Assembly (NCBI GenBank): GCA_963691715.1
Contig: OY829281.1
Location: 1,116,001-1,180,000, forward strand
Direction of reading: 5' to 3'
Length of the DNA: 64,000 nt
Origin: HXMU1420-13 sp963691715
GTDB taxonomy: Bacteria > Bacteroidota > Rhodothermia > Balneolales > Balneolaceae
Below the pieces are notes generated by a model, which saw nothing but the letters and a program-made list of their open reading frames with translations, ran no database searches and was not told the DNA's origin. A program made the translations under genes and the position numbers. The number at the start of each line of letters is the position of its first letter. Position 1 is the stretch's first letter. This document shows positions 53,040 through 61,216 of this stretch, piece after piece.

Positions 53040-53577
53040 AGTTTTGTTCTATGTAATGGCACCCTTGGTAGTGCTTTCTTGTAGCGATTTAAATGAATAC
53101 GATTCACGACAAGTTAAATTGGCTTTAGGCGATTCTTTGTTTAACTCCACCGAGAGTTGGGGATTTTCCATGAACACAATTGAAGGTGGAATTGTAAGGA
53201 TGAATATGAATGGTTCTTATTCCTATAACATCCAACAAAATGGGGAAAATCAAACTCACATAAGGGGACCTGTATCAATTAAAATATTTAGTGAAGAAGG
53301 GAAGTTAGAAAGTACCGTGGAATGTGATAGCGCATTTTATGAACCTGATTTAGGTCATTTTCAAATGTTTGGAAATGTACATGTAACTACATTAGATGGA
53401 AAAAATTTACGTTCAGAATTTTTATTATGGGAAAGAAATATCGATAAAGTGAGTACTCCAGAATTTGTAATTTTTATATCACCACCAGATAGTATTGCAG
53501 CGAATGGCTTTTACGGGAATTCTGATCTTACAAATTACACCCTTAATGAAGGCGGTGGAAAAGTGGTGATTGACTAA
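53008..53577 (+). CDS. LptC-like LPS export protein
   Basis: A protein of up to 189 residues with an N-terminal hydrophobic segment and a possible lipobox (VVLSC, Cys at about residue 25), so it may be a lipoprotein. The body shows the LptC beta-jellyroll pattern: GGIVRMNMNGSYSYN, AFYEPDLGHFQMFGNVHVTTLDGKNLRSE. LptC hands LPS from the LptBFG transporter to LptA. The start is uncertain: ATG at 53008 overlaps upp by 32 bp, while TTG at 53026 or ATG at 53053 (too short a signal) are alternatives. The OstA-like gene follows immediately. Confidence 0.8.
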   Translation: MQGIVILGPLKVLFYVMAPLVVLSCSDLNEYDSRQVKLALGDSLFNSTESWGFSMNTIEGGIVRMNMNGSYSYNIQQNGENQTHIRGPVSIKIFSEEGKLESTVECDSAFYEPDLGHFQMFGNVHVTTLDGKNLRSEFLLWERNIDKVSTPEFVIFISPPDSIAANGFYGNSDLTNYTLNEGGGKVVID

Positions 53578-54996
53578 ATGAATCAACGCTATATCTTTTT
53601 TTTAATTCTTATTTTTTTCTCTTCAAGTTCCAGAGCTCAAGATATTGTTGAACTCATTCGTTTCGATTCTGCGACCCTTAGTGAAGTTGCTGGAGAACGC
53701 ATTCAAAAACTTTACAACGCACGCATGGCTATGCGCGATGTTACGATTATTTGTGATAGTGCGTTTCGCTTTCTAGATCGTCATGAAATGCATGCATTTG
53801 GAAACATCCAAATTGATACAGAAACAGAAAATATCTGGGCAGATACTCTTTTTTATTACACGGATAATGACATTAGCCATTTACGTGGCAGAGTGATCAT
53901 TAAGCAGGATAGTTCTACCCTTTTTGGAAAAACAGTAGACTACAACTTCGAGACTAAAGTTGCGGAGTTTACCAATGGTATTCGTCTCGAAGATACAAAG
54001 GGTACACTGATTGCTAAAATGGGTACCTACTTTCAAAACCAAGACAGTGCTATTTTTCGCTATGAGGTACAATTAAACGATTCATCGCAATATGCTGAAG
54101 GCGATTCTCTTTTTATAAACCGAAAACGTAACTATTTACAAATTTATAGTAATGTTTTTATCTCCGACAGTGTAAATACAGCACTACTAACTGGTGAATA
54201 TGTAGAAGCTGATTCTACAGGTAAACGGTATGCAAAGGATAATGCATACCTTATGAAATTTGAAAATGACTCCACAAACTCAGATACAACACATATTTTC
54301 GCTGATGAGATTCTACTATTAGATATGGATTCTACATCAACCATTGAAGGAATAAAAAATGTAACCGTTTGGACTCCAAAATTCTCCTCTCTTTCCGATA
54401 CACTTTTTTATGATTCTAAATCCGAGATATTTACACTTAATGGATCCCCTAGAAGCTGGAACAAACAAACACAATTAACTGGACCCTACATTATTGTGGA
54501 ACTGGATAGTTCAGAAATTAAACAGCTAAGTTCTTTTCCTAATGCCTTTTCAGTTCAACAAGATACAGTTACCTCTCGTTTAAACCAGCTTAAAGGCGAT
54601 ACTTTAATGGCTTTTTTTGATAGTGGAGATATTTCAGAGATTGACTTGTTTCCAAATTCTCAAATATTATATCATACCAAAAATGATGATGGTGACCCAG
54701 ATGGAGCCATGGAATATACCAGCCCAACTACAACCCTTCTTTTTGAAAATGGAGAATTAATGAAGGCAATAATGGGGCAAAGTGAGGGGTTTTTTCTACC
54801 TGAATACACTGATTTGGCAAATCGCACATTACATGGATTTAGTTGGGATCCCAACATACGACCTCAAAAACCTTCAACTATTCCAACTCCAAGATTTAAA
54901 CCTATCCCCACGGAACGGCCTTTCTCACTTCCCTACCGATTTATTCAATTTCTTGAAGAATTAGAAAAAACGGAATCATCCCCAGAAAAGGACTAG
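53578..54996 (+). CDS. OstA-like protein (LptA/LptD N-terminal-type domain)
   Basis: A 472-residue secreted protein with a signal peptide (SSSRAQ). Repeats such as MHAFGNIQIDTETENIWADTLFYYTDNDISHLRGRVII are the OstA beta-jellyroll also found in LptA and at the N-terminus of LptD. The C-terminal 50 residues are proline-rich, and there is no outer-membrane barrel, so it is not a complete LptD. It starts right after the lptC stop, matching a bridge role for LPS. Its stop codon shares a CTAG palindrome with the stop of the convergent SLC13 gene (54993-54996). Confidence 0.85.
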   Translation: MNQRYIFFLILIFFSSSSRAQDIVELIRFDSATLSEVAGERIQKLYNARMAMRDVTIICDSAFRFLDRHEMHAFGNIQIDTETENIWADTLFYYTDNDISHLRGRVIIKQDSSTLFGKTVDYNFETKVAEFTNGIRLEDTKGTLIAKMGTYFQNQDSAIFRYEVQLNDSSQYAEGDSLFINRKRNYLQIYSNVFISDSVNTALLTGEYVEADSTGKRYAKDNAYLMKFENDSTNSDTTHIFADEILLLDMDSTSTIEGIKNVTVWTPKFSSLSDTLFYDSKSEIFTLNGSPRSWNKQTQLTGPYIIVELDSSEIKQLSSFPNAFSVQQDTVTSRLNQLKGDTLMAFFDSGDISEIDLFPNSQILYHTKNDDGDPDGAMEYTSPTTTLLFENGELMKAIMGQSEGFFLPEYTDLANRTLHGFSWDPNIRPQKPSTIPTPRFKPIPTERPFSLPYRFIQFLEELEKTESSPEKD

Positions 54997-56411
54997 AAGA
55001 AGTTATCTTGAAATAAATAACAGTAGATGGAGATAATAAGAATGGAAATTACATTCAAAATTATGCCAGATTTAGCCATTTCAGACATTTTTATATGACC
55101 ACTAGAAAAAACAATTGCATTGGGTGGGGTTGAAATCGGGAACATAAAAGCACAACTAGCTCCAATAGTAAGTGGAATAGCCAATTGAAGTTCAGCAAGC
55201 CCAAAGAATTGAGCAATTACAAAAGAAACAGGAATAAATACAGCCACTAAAGCAACATTACTCATTATTTCTGTTAAAAATAATGCAAATCCACAAACAA
55301 CTAGTATAATAATAAAGGGTTCTGCTATGGTATTTTCACTAATCCAACTCCCTAAAGCACCAACTACCTGTGTTACCTCTAAGCCTTTTGCAAGGGATAT
55401 TCCACCTCCAAATAATAAAAGAATATCCCATGGTAAACGTTGAGTGTCTTTCCATTCGAGCAATGGTTGATTTTTTTTACCAGATGGAATCATGAAAAGA
55501 GCGATAGATGCTGCAATCGCAATACCTGTATCAGATATTGAAGATAGCATTTCAATGGCTGTAATTTGCGTTCTGAACATCCAACATAACGCGGTACATA
55601 CCATAACAATTAACACTCTTTTCTCCCCTTTTTGGAGTAATCCCAATTGGCTAATATCTTTACTAATTAAACTTTTTATTCCAGGTAATTCCTTGATTTT
55701 TATTGGATAAATGAATGTTGTATTCACTACATAGACCACTACAAATAAAATAAATACAAGGGGAAATGCAAAAAATAACCAGTCTGCAAAACCTATAGGA
55801 CCTAATCCACTTTCTTCTACAATACCCGCTAGAACAAGATTAGGAGGAGTACCAATAATGGTTGCAATACCACCAATATTTGCAGCATATGCAATACCAA
55901 GCATTAAAGTAAGTGCAAAATTTTTATACGATGATGGCTCATTAAATTTATCCTGTAGCAACATAATTACCGACATTCCTATGGGAAGCATCATAACCGT
56001 TGTAGCTGTATTGCTTATCCACATCGAGAGTAGCGATGTAGCTAGCATTCCTCCTAAAATAATGCGCGAAGGTTTCTCTCCTGCTAAATTCATGATGTTT
56101 AATGCAATTCTTCGGTGCAAATGCCACTTTTCAATTGCTAAACCGAGAATAAATCCCCCAAAAAATAAGTAAATGACCGGGTTTGCATAATTTATTGTCG
56201 TTTCTCTAAGACTTAAAATGTCTAAAACAGGAAAAAGTATGATGGGTAAAAGTGCCGTAACACCAATTGGTATAGCAGTAGTAACCCACCAACTTAGCAT
56301 CCAAACAGCGGTGGCAATCATACGTATTTGAGTTGATTCTTGATCCCCTATCAATACAATTAAAATGAAAAGAAAGGGTCCTGTAAGAAGTTTTAACAAC
56401 TGATTATTCAT
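54993..56411 (-). CDS. SLC13-family (DASS) sodium-dependent anion transporter
   Basis: A 472-residue inner-membrane protein with about 11-12 helices. The two SNT-type segments of the family are present: MWISNTATTVMMLPIG and, in the second half, LTEIMSNVALVAVFIPVS, with the C-terminal CAFMFPISTPPNAIVFSSG. These bind sodium and a di- or tricarboxylate or sulfate. The substrate is not certain from sequence. It is the last gene of a minus-strand pair with the M15 peptidase 18 bp upstream. Confidence 0.9.
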   Translation of the reverse strand: MNNQLLKLLTGPFLFILIVLIGDQESTQIRMIATAVWMLSWWVTTAIPIGVTALLPIILFPVLDILSLRETTINYANPVIYLFFGGFILGLAIEKWHLHRRIALNIMNLAGEKPSRIILGGMLATSLLSMWISNTATTVMMLPIGMSVIMLLQDKFNEPSSYKNFALTLMLGIAYAANIGGIATIIGTPPNLVLAGIVEESGLGPIGFADWLFFAFPLVFILFVVVYVVNTTFIYPIKIKELPGIKSLISKDISQLGLLQKGEKRVLIVMVCTALCWMFRTQITAIEMLSSISDTGIAIAASIALFMIPSGKKNQPLLEWKDTQRLPWDILLLFGGGISLAKGLEVTQVVGALGSWISENTIAEPFIIILVVCGFALFLTEIMSNVALVAVFIPVSFVIAQFFGLAELQLAIPLTIGASCAFMFPISTPPNAIVFSSGHIKMSEMAKSGIILNVISILIISIYCYLFQDNFF

Positions 56412-56429
56412 GAATTAAACTCGCTATTT

Positions 56430-57020
56430 CTATGAAAACATAGTGTGAATTAGATTCCATGGTATCTGAAAATGATGGTAATCTGGTTTTAATGCCCAAT
56501 TTCCTCCCCATTCTGTAAATCCATGTTGTGCAAATATAGGCACGATATCTTCTACCATACCCGCTCTCATTACCCTTCTGTTTACATAGGAAATCCCCTT
56601 ATCTGGGAAAATATTAATACTAGAAGTGTTTTGATTAAGCATTAAATATGGATTTTGCATGGGGTTGATATCAATGGCTACTCCATAAGCATGGCTCGAC
56701 CACCGATCTGTATTCATTATTTTTCTTCCATTAAATGCCGATGTATTGTTTGCTTGCATGGATACGTAATCATCGCCCTCGAAAATATCTATAGGTTGAA
56801 TAGTATGAATTGGAAATCTTCGCTGATAAAGTTCTTTAAAAATCAAAGAAACTTGTTTTGCTACTTTTTTTGCCACAAGTAATTCCCCAATTTGGGAAAA
56901 CCCATCGAAATTTATATGCTCAACATCCACATACACCAATTCTGAATGAGAAATCGGACATGCTTCATTCCAAACATGATGCTCAATGAGAGATTTGATA
57001 CGCGTTTCACTTAAAGCCAT
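56430..57020 (-). CDS. M15-family metallopeptidase (D-Ala-D-Ala carboxypeptidase-like)
   Basis: A 196-residue protein without an obvious signal peptide. The zinc motifs of the M15 family are present: SSHAYGVAIDINP (HxxxxxxD) and DYHHFQIPW near the C-terminus, with WGGNW between them. Enzymes of this group cleave D-alanyl bonds in peptidoglycan. The lack of an export signal suggests cytosolic action or a different route. It lies 18 bp before the SLC13 gene. Confidence 0.85.
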   Translation of the reverse strand: MALSETRIKSLIEHHVWNEACPISHSELVYVDVEHINFDGFSQIGELLVAKKVAKQVSLIFKELYQRRFPIHTIQPIDIFEGDDYVSMQANNTSAFNGRKIMNTDRWSSHAYGVAIDINPMQNPYLMLNQNTSSINIFPDKGISYVNRRVMRAGMVEDIVPIFAQHGFTEWGGNWALKPDYHHFQIPWNLIHTMFS

Positions 57021-57104
57021 GATTTATGGTAAAAAAAAATGAAGCATATAAAAAAATAATCCCTCAAATTTTTCCACATCACATTTACTTTGTTAATGCC
57101 ATTT

Positions 57105-57755
57105 TTATTCAATAAAGCCTAAAATAAAAGCCTTTTTTATAAGACCAGCCGTATTCTTCACATCCATTTTCGCCATTATATTTTTTCGATGTGTTTTTAC
57201 AGTATGTTCACTCAAAAATAATTGTGCGGCTATTTCCTTCATGGTCAGTTCTTCACCAATTAATCGGATAAGCTCAACCTCTCTCGCTGTAAGTTGACCA
57301 AATTCATTTTTTTCTTGAACTTTTGTCTCGGTTTTATTGCTAAAGCCTTTTAAAATTACTTCCATTACTTCAGGGCTGAATGCAAATCCCCCGTGTGCTA
57401 CTTTTGTAATTGCCGCTTTTATTTCTGGAAATCCTGTACTTTTTAGTAAATACCCTTTTATGCCGCTATTCATCAGTTCTTGAACAAAGTCTTCATTAAA
57501 ATAGGTACTCAGCATTATCACATTTACTTCCGGATATTGACGAAGTACATTTTCGGCAAGTTCAACTCCACCAATGGGTTGCATTTCAATATCTAAGAGT
57601 AAAACATCGGGTATATTACCTTCGGCTAAAAAGCGCATCATTTCTAATCCATTGGTGAAAGCCCCGATCACATTAAAATCTATTATTCTAGAAAGAAGAG
57701 CTTCTACTCCTTGTAAAAAAACTTTATGGTCGTCTACTAGTATTACTTGTACCAT
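57105..57755 (-). CDS. NarL/LuxR-type response regulator
   Basis: A 216-residue two-domain regulator. The receiver has DDH at residues 8-10, phospho-acceptor Asp55 in LLLDIEM, and Lys in GYLLKS. The C-terminal HTH_LuxR is GQLTAREVELIRLIGEELTMKEIAAQLFLSEHTVKTH. The gene lies 4 bp after the TPR histidine kinase and is its evident partner. The targets are not known. Confidence 0.95.
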   Translation of the reverse strand: MVQVILVDDHKVFLQGVEALLSRIIDFNVIGAFTNGLEMMRFLAEGNIPDVLLLDIEMQPIGGVELAENVLRQYPEVNVIMLSTYFNEDFVQELMNSGIKGYLLKSTGFPEIKAAITKVAHGGFAFSPEVMEVILKGFSNKTETKVQEKNEFGQLTAREVELIRLIGEELTMKEIAAQLFLSEHTVKTHRKNIMAKMDVKNTAGLIKKAFILGFIE

Positions 57756-57759
57756 GCGA

Positions 57760-60138
57760 TTAATTTAATTTAGTAATTCCCCACACTTCATCATTTTTTA
57801 CGAGAGGGATCTGTACTTGTATAGATACCCCCGCATTTTTTTCTGTGTGCAGCACAAAGTCTCCACCCATTAATTTTACGCGTTGCTCCATATTTTCTAC
57901 CCCATATTGGGTATTCTTCGTTTGGGTTAAAGCCAATTCAATTGGATCAAAACCAATGCCATTATCTCGTATTGTCATGCTTAGTTGATCATGATCTGAG
58001 ATGTTTAATTCAATCCGTTCTGCCTTAGAATATTTTAGCGAATTACTAAGCGCCTCTTGAATTACTCTAAATACATTCAATTCTACCAAAGTGTCCAGTT
58101 TTTTGTCTAATTCAATTCTACTTTTTATTTCAATACCAAGTTTAGTGATCTTAGCCAAAAGTAGTTCTAAATCATTCTTTAACCCTGCGCCGGATGAAGT
58201 ACCTTCTTTCATTTCTTTGATTAGTGCTCGTACCTCTTTGAAGGCATCATCTAAAAATTGATTTCCTTCCGTGAACGACACATACAAATCTGGTTGCTTT
58301 TGCTTTATATCCTCATCCATGGAACTGAAATACAACTTTACCAACGAAAGAATACTACCTAACCGATCGTGTAATTCCGCAGCAAGTCGTTTTCGTTCTT
58401 TTTCTTGCCCTTCTAACACCGCTGAAACCGATTCTATTTGTTGCTGATTAAGTAAGGCATCAATTTTATTTTGAAACAAAGATTCTTTTTGTACTGCTAT
58501 AATGTTCTTTTTCCTATTGCTGTACACCACCCAGGTTATAAAGCTTAAAATTGAAACCGTAAGTGCTATCAATCCAAAAAGTAGAGCCCTATTTTCTGCA
58601 TTTCTTTGTTGAATTAATGCCTCATTTTCCCCCTGCTGAGCAACCAATAATTCATTGTTGGCTTCTATTTTCTCTGTTTCATATTTGGTGATAAGTTCTT
58701 CGATGGTGCGCATCCTATTTTGGCTCATTATACTATCTTTCAATGCATCATATATCTGTTGATGATGAAAGGCATATTCATAATTTTCAAGTTGTTCATA
58801 ACTTAAAGCCAATAGTCTATTTCCTTTCTCTTCCCATTCTAAATCTTGGGTTTTGTTGGCAAGCTGTATGCTTTGTTTTAGGTAATTTATCGCTTGTTGG
58901 TATTTTTTAATCCTAAAGAAAGAAACACCTAGAGAGTAATTTGTTCTACCCAATTCTAAGGGTGTTCCCAATGATTCATTTACTGAAATAGTTGCCTGGA
59001 GAATCTCTATGGCCTTCTCATAATTTCCTTTTTTATTGTAAAGCATACCTAACTCTTTCATTAGCTCTGCCTCTCTTTTTAGATTCCCAACGTGTTCTGC
59101 CTCAGCTAACGCACGTTGGTAGTACACCAACGAGGAATCTAATTGTCCCATATCTCCATATACCTTCCCCATATTTTGATATACGATAGATGTTTTTTCG
59201 GGATCGTTAAAGGCTTTATAAATGGCTAAGGATTGATTATAATAGGTTATGGCTTTGGTTGGATATCCCTGTGCTTCGTATATAATTCCAATTCCAACAA
59301 AATTTAGTGCATTTCGCCTTGGATTGTTTTTATCTGCACTTTTAATTAGTTCTATACTTTTGAAATAGTGAACCAAAGCGCTATCAAAACGAGCTTGATT
59401 CGAATATACCCCCCCTATGTTGCTATGCACTAAAGCTAAAGCTACCGTATCTCTTACTACTGTATTAATGTCTTTATACTGTTTATAATAGGACAGGGCT
59501 TGGTCAAATTCCCTTTGCTCCCTCAACCAATGCCCCATATTTAATAAAGCACTCGAAAGAAATTTCACATCCCCAGTTTTAGAACGCAATTGGATACTAT
59601 TTTCATAACTATATAAGGCCGAATCGTTGTTACCAATCGCCCGATAGGCATTGCCTAGATTTAACCACGATTTTGCCTCATTACGTGTGTTATTTATGGC
59701 TTTATTTAAAGCAATACTTTTATGATATGCATCCATTGCTTCCTCTATGCGGCCAATTCCCCTATACAATAAACCTATACGATTATAAGAATTGGCTAAT
59801 TGTTGCTTGTTCCCTCGTGTTTCGCTTAGTGAAATAGCTTGGATAAAATACCGTTCTGCAAGCCCTGCATTTCCCAATCTACGATGGGTAAGCCCTAATA
59901 AGTCGTTCAGGTATTCTTCTTTTGGTGTATGTATTTGATGTTCTGTAACCCATGCTAAAGCCAAAGTGGCATAGTGTAAGGTTGAATCTAACTGAGCTGG
60001 ATAAGATTCTTGAGCCTTGCCGCTCAGGCTCTCAAGTATATCCACTGGTTGACTGCGACCTTCAAGATGGAAAAAAAAACAGCAGATCCCTACTAAAAGA
60101 AGGGATCTGCAAATGCGAAATAGATTACCCACCATCAT
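57760..60138 (-). CDS. Sensor histidine kinase with periplasmic TPR domain
   Basis: A 792-residue kinase: signal peptide (1-30), about ten TPR repeats (residues 35-490, such as SYNRIGLLYRGIGRIEEAMDAYHKSIAL), a single membrane helix (518-540), a coiled linker, then a HisKA_3 domain with His590 in ELHDRLG and a HATPase domain (ALSNSLKYSKAE, DNGIGFD). The architecture is standard in Bacteroidota two-component systems. The gene forms an operon with the unknown 127-residue gene 3 bp upstream and the LuxR regulator 4 bp downstream. Confidence 0.93.
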   Translation of the reverse strand: MMVGNLFRICRSLLLVGICCFFFHLEGRSQPVDILESLSGKAQESYPAQLDSTLHYATLALAWVTEHQIHTPKEEYLNDLLGLTHRRLGNAGLAERYFIQAISLSETRGNKQQLANSYNRIGLLYRGIGRIEEAMDAYHKSIALNKAINNTRNEAKSWLNLGNAYRAIGNNDSALYSYENSIQLRSKTGDVKFLSSALLNMGHWLREQREFDQALSYYKQYKDINTVVRDTVALALVHSNIGGVYSNQARFDSALVHYFKSIELIKSADKNNPRRNALNFVGIGIIYEAQGYPTKAITYYNQSLAIYKAFNDPEKTSIVYQNMGKVYGDMGQLDSSLVYYQRALAEAEHVGNLKREAELMKELGMLYNKKGNYEKAIEILQATISVNESLGTPLELGRTNYSLGVSFFRIKKYQQAINYLKQSIQLANKTQDLEWEEKGNRLLALSYEQLENYEYAFHHQQIYDALKDSIMSQNRMRTIEELITKYETEKIEANNELLVAQQGENEALIQQRNAENRALLFGLIALTVSILSFITWVVYSNRKKNIIAVQKESLFQNKIDALLNQQQIESVSAVLEGQEKERKRLAAELHDRLGSILSLVKLYFSSMDEDIKQKQPDLYVSFTEGNQFLDDAFKEVRALIKEMKEGTSSGAGLKNDLELLLAKITKLGIEIKSRIELDKKLDTLVELNVFRVIQEALSNSLKYSKAERIELNISDHDQLSMTIRDNGIGFDPIELALTQTKNTQYGVENMEQRVKLMGGDFVLHTEKNAGVSIQVQIPLVKNDEVWGITKLN

Positions 60139-60141
60139 GTA

Positions 60142-60525
60142 TCATTCTTCTTCGGCATCATCAAATGGTATTTTTGTACTGCCTTCATCAATTGGATCGG
60201 TTGTAAGCATTGCTACCTTTGCTTGTTTAGGAGGCTTTTCTAGCATTACCGTGGCTTTCACTACGGCTTTTTTAGAGGGTTCCAATTCCCCTAATGGAAT
60301 TTTGTATGAATAGGCTTGCCAATGTGGTGCTGGTTCTTGCCCATTGCTTTGTACAGTAACATCTACTTGTATTTTCTTTGTTTTCGTTTTTACTGTAGGC
60401 TCCTCTACTATGTTATAATTTTGTGGAATAAACGTTACAAGCCATAACGTATAGTTATTTTTTTTTACGGTAAGACGTATATATGGTGCGTACTGGTGGA
60501 AAGTGTGTTCTGAAGACATACCCAA
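60142..60525 (-). CDS. Hypothetical protein heading the kinase operon
   Basis: A 127-residue soluble protein without signal peptide. Beta-rich first half (HTFHQYAPYIRLTVKKNNYTLWLVTFIPQ), a basic centre (KTKTKKIQVDVTVQ), a conserved-looking AYSYKIPLGELEPSKKA segment and an acidic tail (FDDAEEE). I do not recognise the family. It precedes the histidine kinase by 3 bp and is thus probably translated with it, raising the possibility of a role in the signalling pathway. A perfect palindrome lies 31 bp upstream of its start. Confidence 0.6.
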   Translation of the reverse strand: MGMSSEHTFHQYAPYIRLTVKKNNYTLWLVTFIPQNYNIVEEPTVKTKTKKIQVDVTVQSNGQEPAPHWQAYSYKIPLGELEPSKKAVVKATVMLEKPPKQAKVAMLTTDPIDEGSTKIPFDDAEEE

Positions 60526-60556
60526 AAATATTTAATTAAAATTATGTGTTAATAAA

Positions 60557-60572
60557 TACCACATTTGTGGTA
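60557..60572. promoter_or_regulatory. Perfect 16-bp palindrome upstream of the kinase operon
   Basis: TACCACA-TT-TGTGGTA, a 7-bp perfect inverted repeat with a 2-nt spacer, 31 bp upstream of the ATG of the 127-residue gene. It could be an operator for a dimeric regulator such as the adjacent LuxR-type protein, or a leader hairpin. Both are inference. Confidence 0.45.
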
Positions 60573-60697
60573 CTGCTTTTTATTCTTAAGGGGCATTTAC
60601 ATGTTCCCAAGTCTATGCATATTGTTCAGCATAAAGAACTTACATCCAAACAATAATGAATTCAAATATGAATTTACATTATTACAAGAATTTGTTT

Positions 60698-60717
60698 TTG
60701 GAGAAGTAGTTCTCCAA
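60698..60717. repeat. 8-bp inverted repeat in the intergenic zone
   Basis: TTGGAGAA (60698-60705), loop GTAG, then TTCTCCAA (60710-60717). It lies in the 255-bp gap 60526-60780 together with a TATGC/GCATA repeat (60614-60633). As RNA it would fold stably on either strand. No T tract follows. Confidence 0.5.
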
Positions 60718-60780
60718 TGTCCTTCGTGCTACCCGTTTTGAAATTCGGTTAGCTCATTTAACATACATGATAACACAAAT

Positions 60781-61053
60781 ATGGAATCTCCACATCACCT
60801 AAAATATTTATTATTTACCAATAATTATCCCATTTCTAGGTTGGAGGTTTCTTTATTAGGTGGATTAATTTTAGAAAAAATTAGTACTCAAGCTTTTATC
60901 GTATCATTTCCTTCCAATGACATCGTAGAACTACTAAGGCATTCCAGCCAAGAAATACCAATTGATATCAGTAATACATCGATTATTGCATTACAGAATT
61001 GGAGTGAAAGAAACGGATGGAAAGGATTAGCAAATTTTTCGAAAACAGGATGA
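60781..61053 (+). CDS. Possible small protein, 90 residues
   Basis: An open frame from ATG at 60781 to TGA at 61053. The product has a helical, slightly hydrophobic middle (RLEVSLLGGLILEKIS) and no clear signal. I recognise no family. It is isolated between the kinase operon and the EF-G2 gene, both on the other strand. A good plus-strand terminator at 61178-61205 implies some plus-strand transcript here, which gives it modest support. Confidence 0.4.
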   Translation: MESPHHLKYLLFTNNYPISRLEVSLLGGLILEKISTQAFIVSFPSNDIVELLRHSSQEIPIDISNTSIIALQNWSERNGWKGLANFSKTG

Positions 61054-61177
61054 TTTGTAACCAACAATAAAAAGGTCAAGAAAGACGAATAGTGATACCA
61101 TACAATCAATAGGGCCGTTTTGTTTAGTAGCTTTTCGGCTCATTTAAACAATCCTTCTCGAGGGGATGGGGAATAAG

Positions 61178-61205
61178 GGCAGCTCATAAATGAGCTGCCT
61201 TTTTA
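61178..61205 (+). terminator. Strong hairpin terminator after the 90-residue frame
   Basis: GGCAGCTCAT (61178-61187) pairs with ATGAGCTGCC (61190-61199), followed by TTTTT. The stem is about nine base pairs with GC-rich ends. The T tract is on the plus strand, so it ends a plus-strand RNA; on the minus strand it may also help end the EF-G2 gene, whose stop is 12 bp away. Confidence 0.75.
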
Positions 61206-61216
61206 GTTTGAATATA

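Noticed and set aside
60888..61109. 73-codon minus-strand frame
   Set aside because: Antisense to the 90-residue frame, with no family and no nearby terminator on its strand.
60526..61216. tmRNA, RNase P RNA or SRP RNA in the structured zone
   Set aside because: Hallmark conserved segments of those RNAs (for example GAGGAAAGTCC of RNase P) could not be found on either strand.
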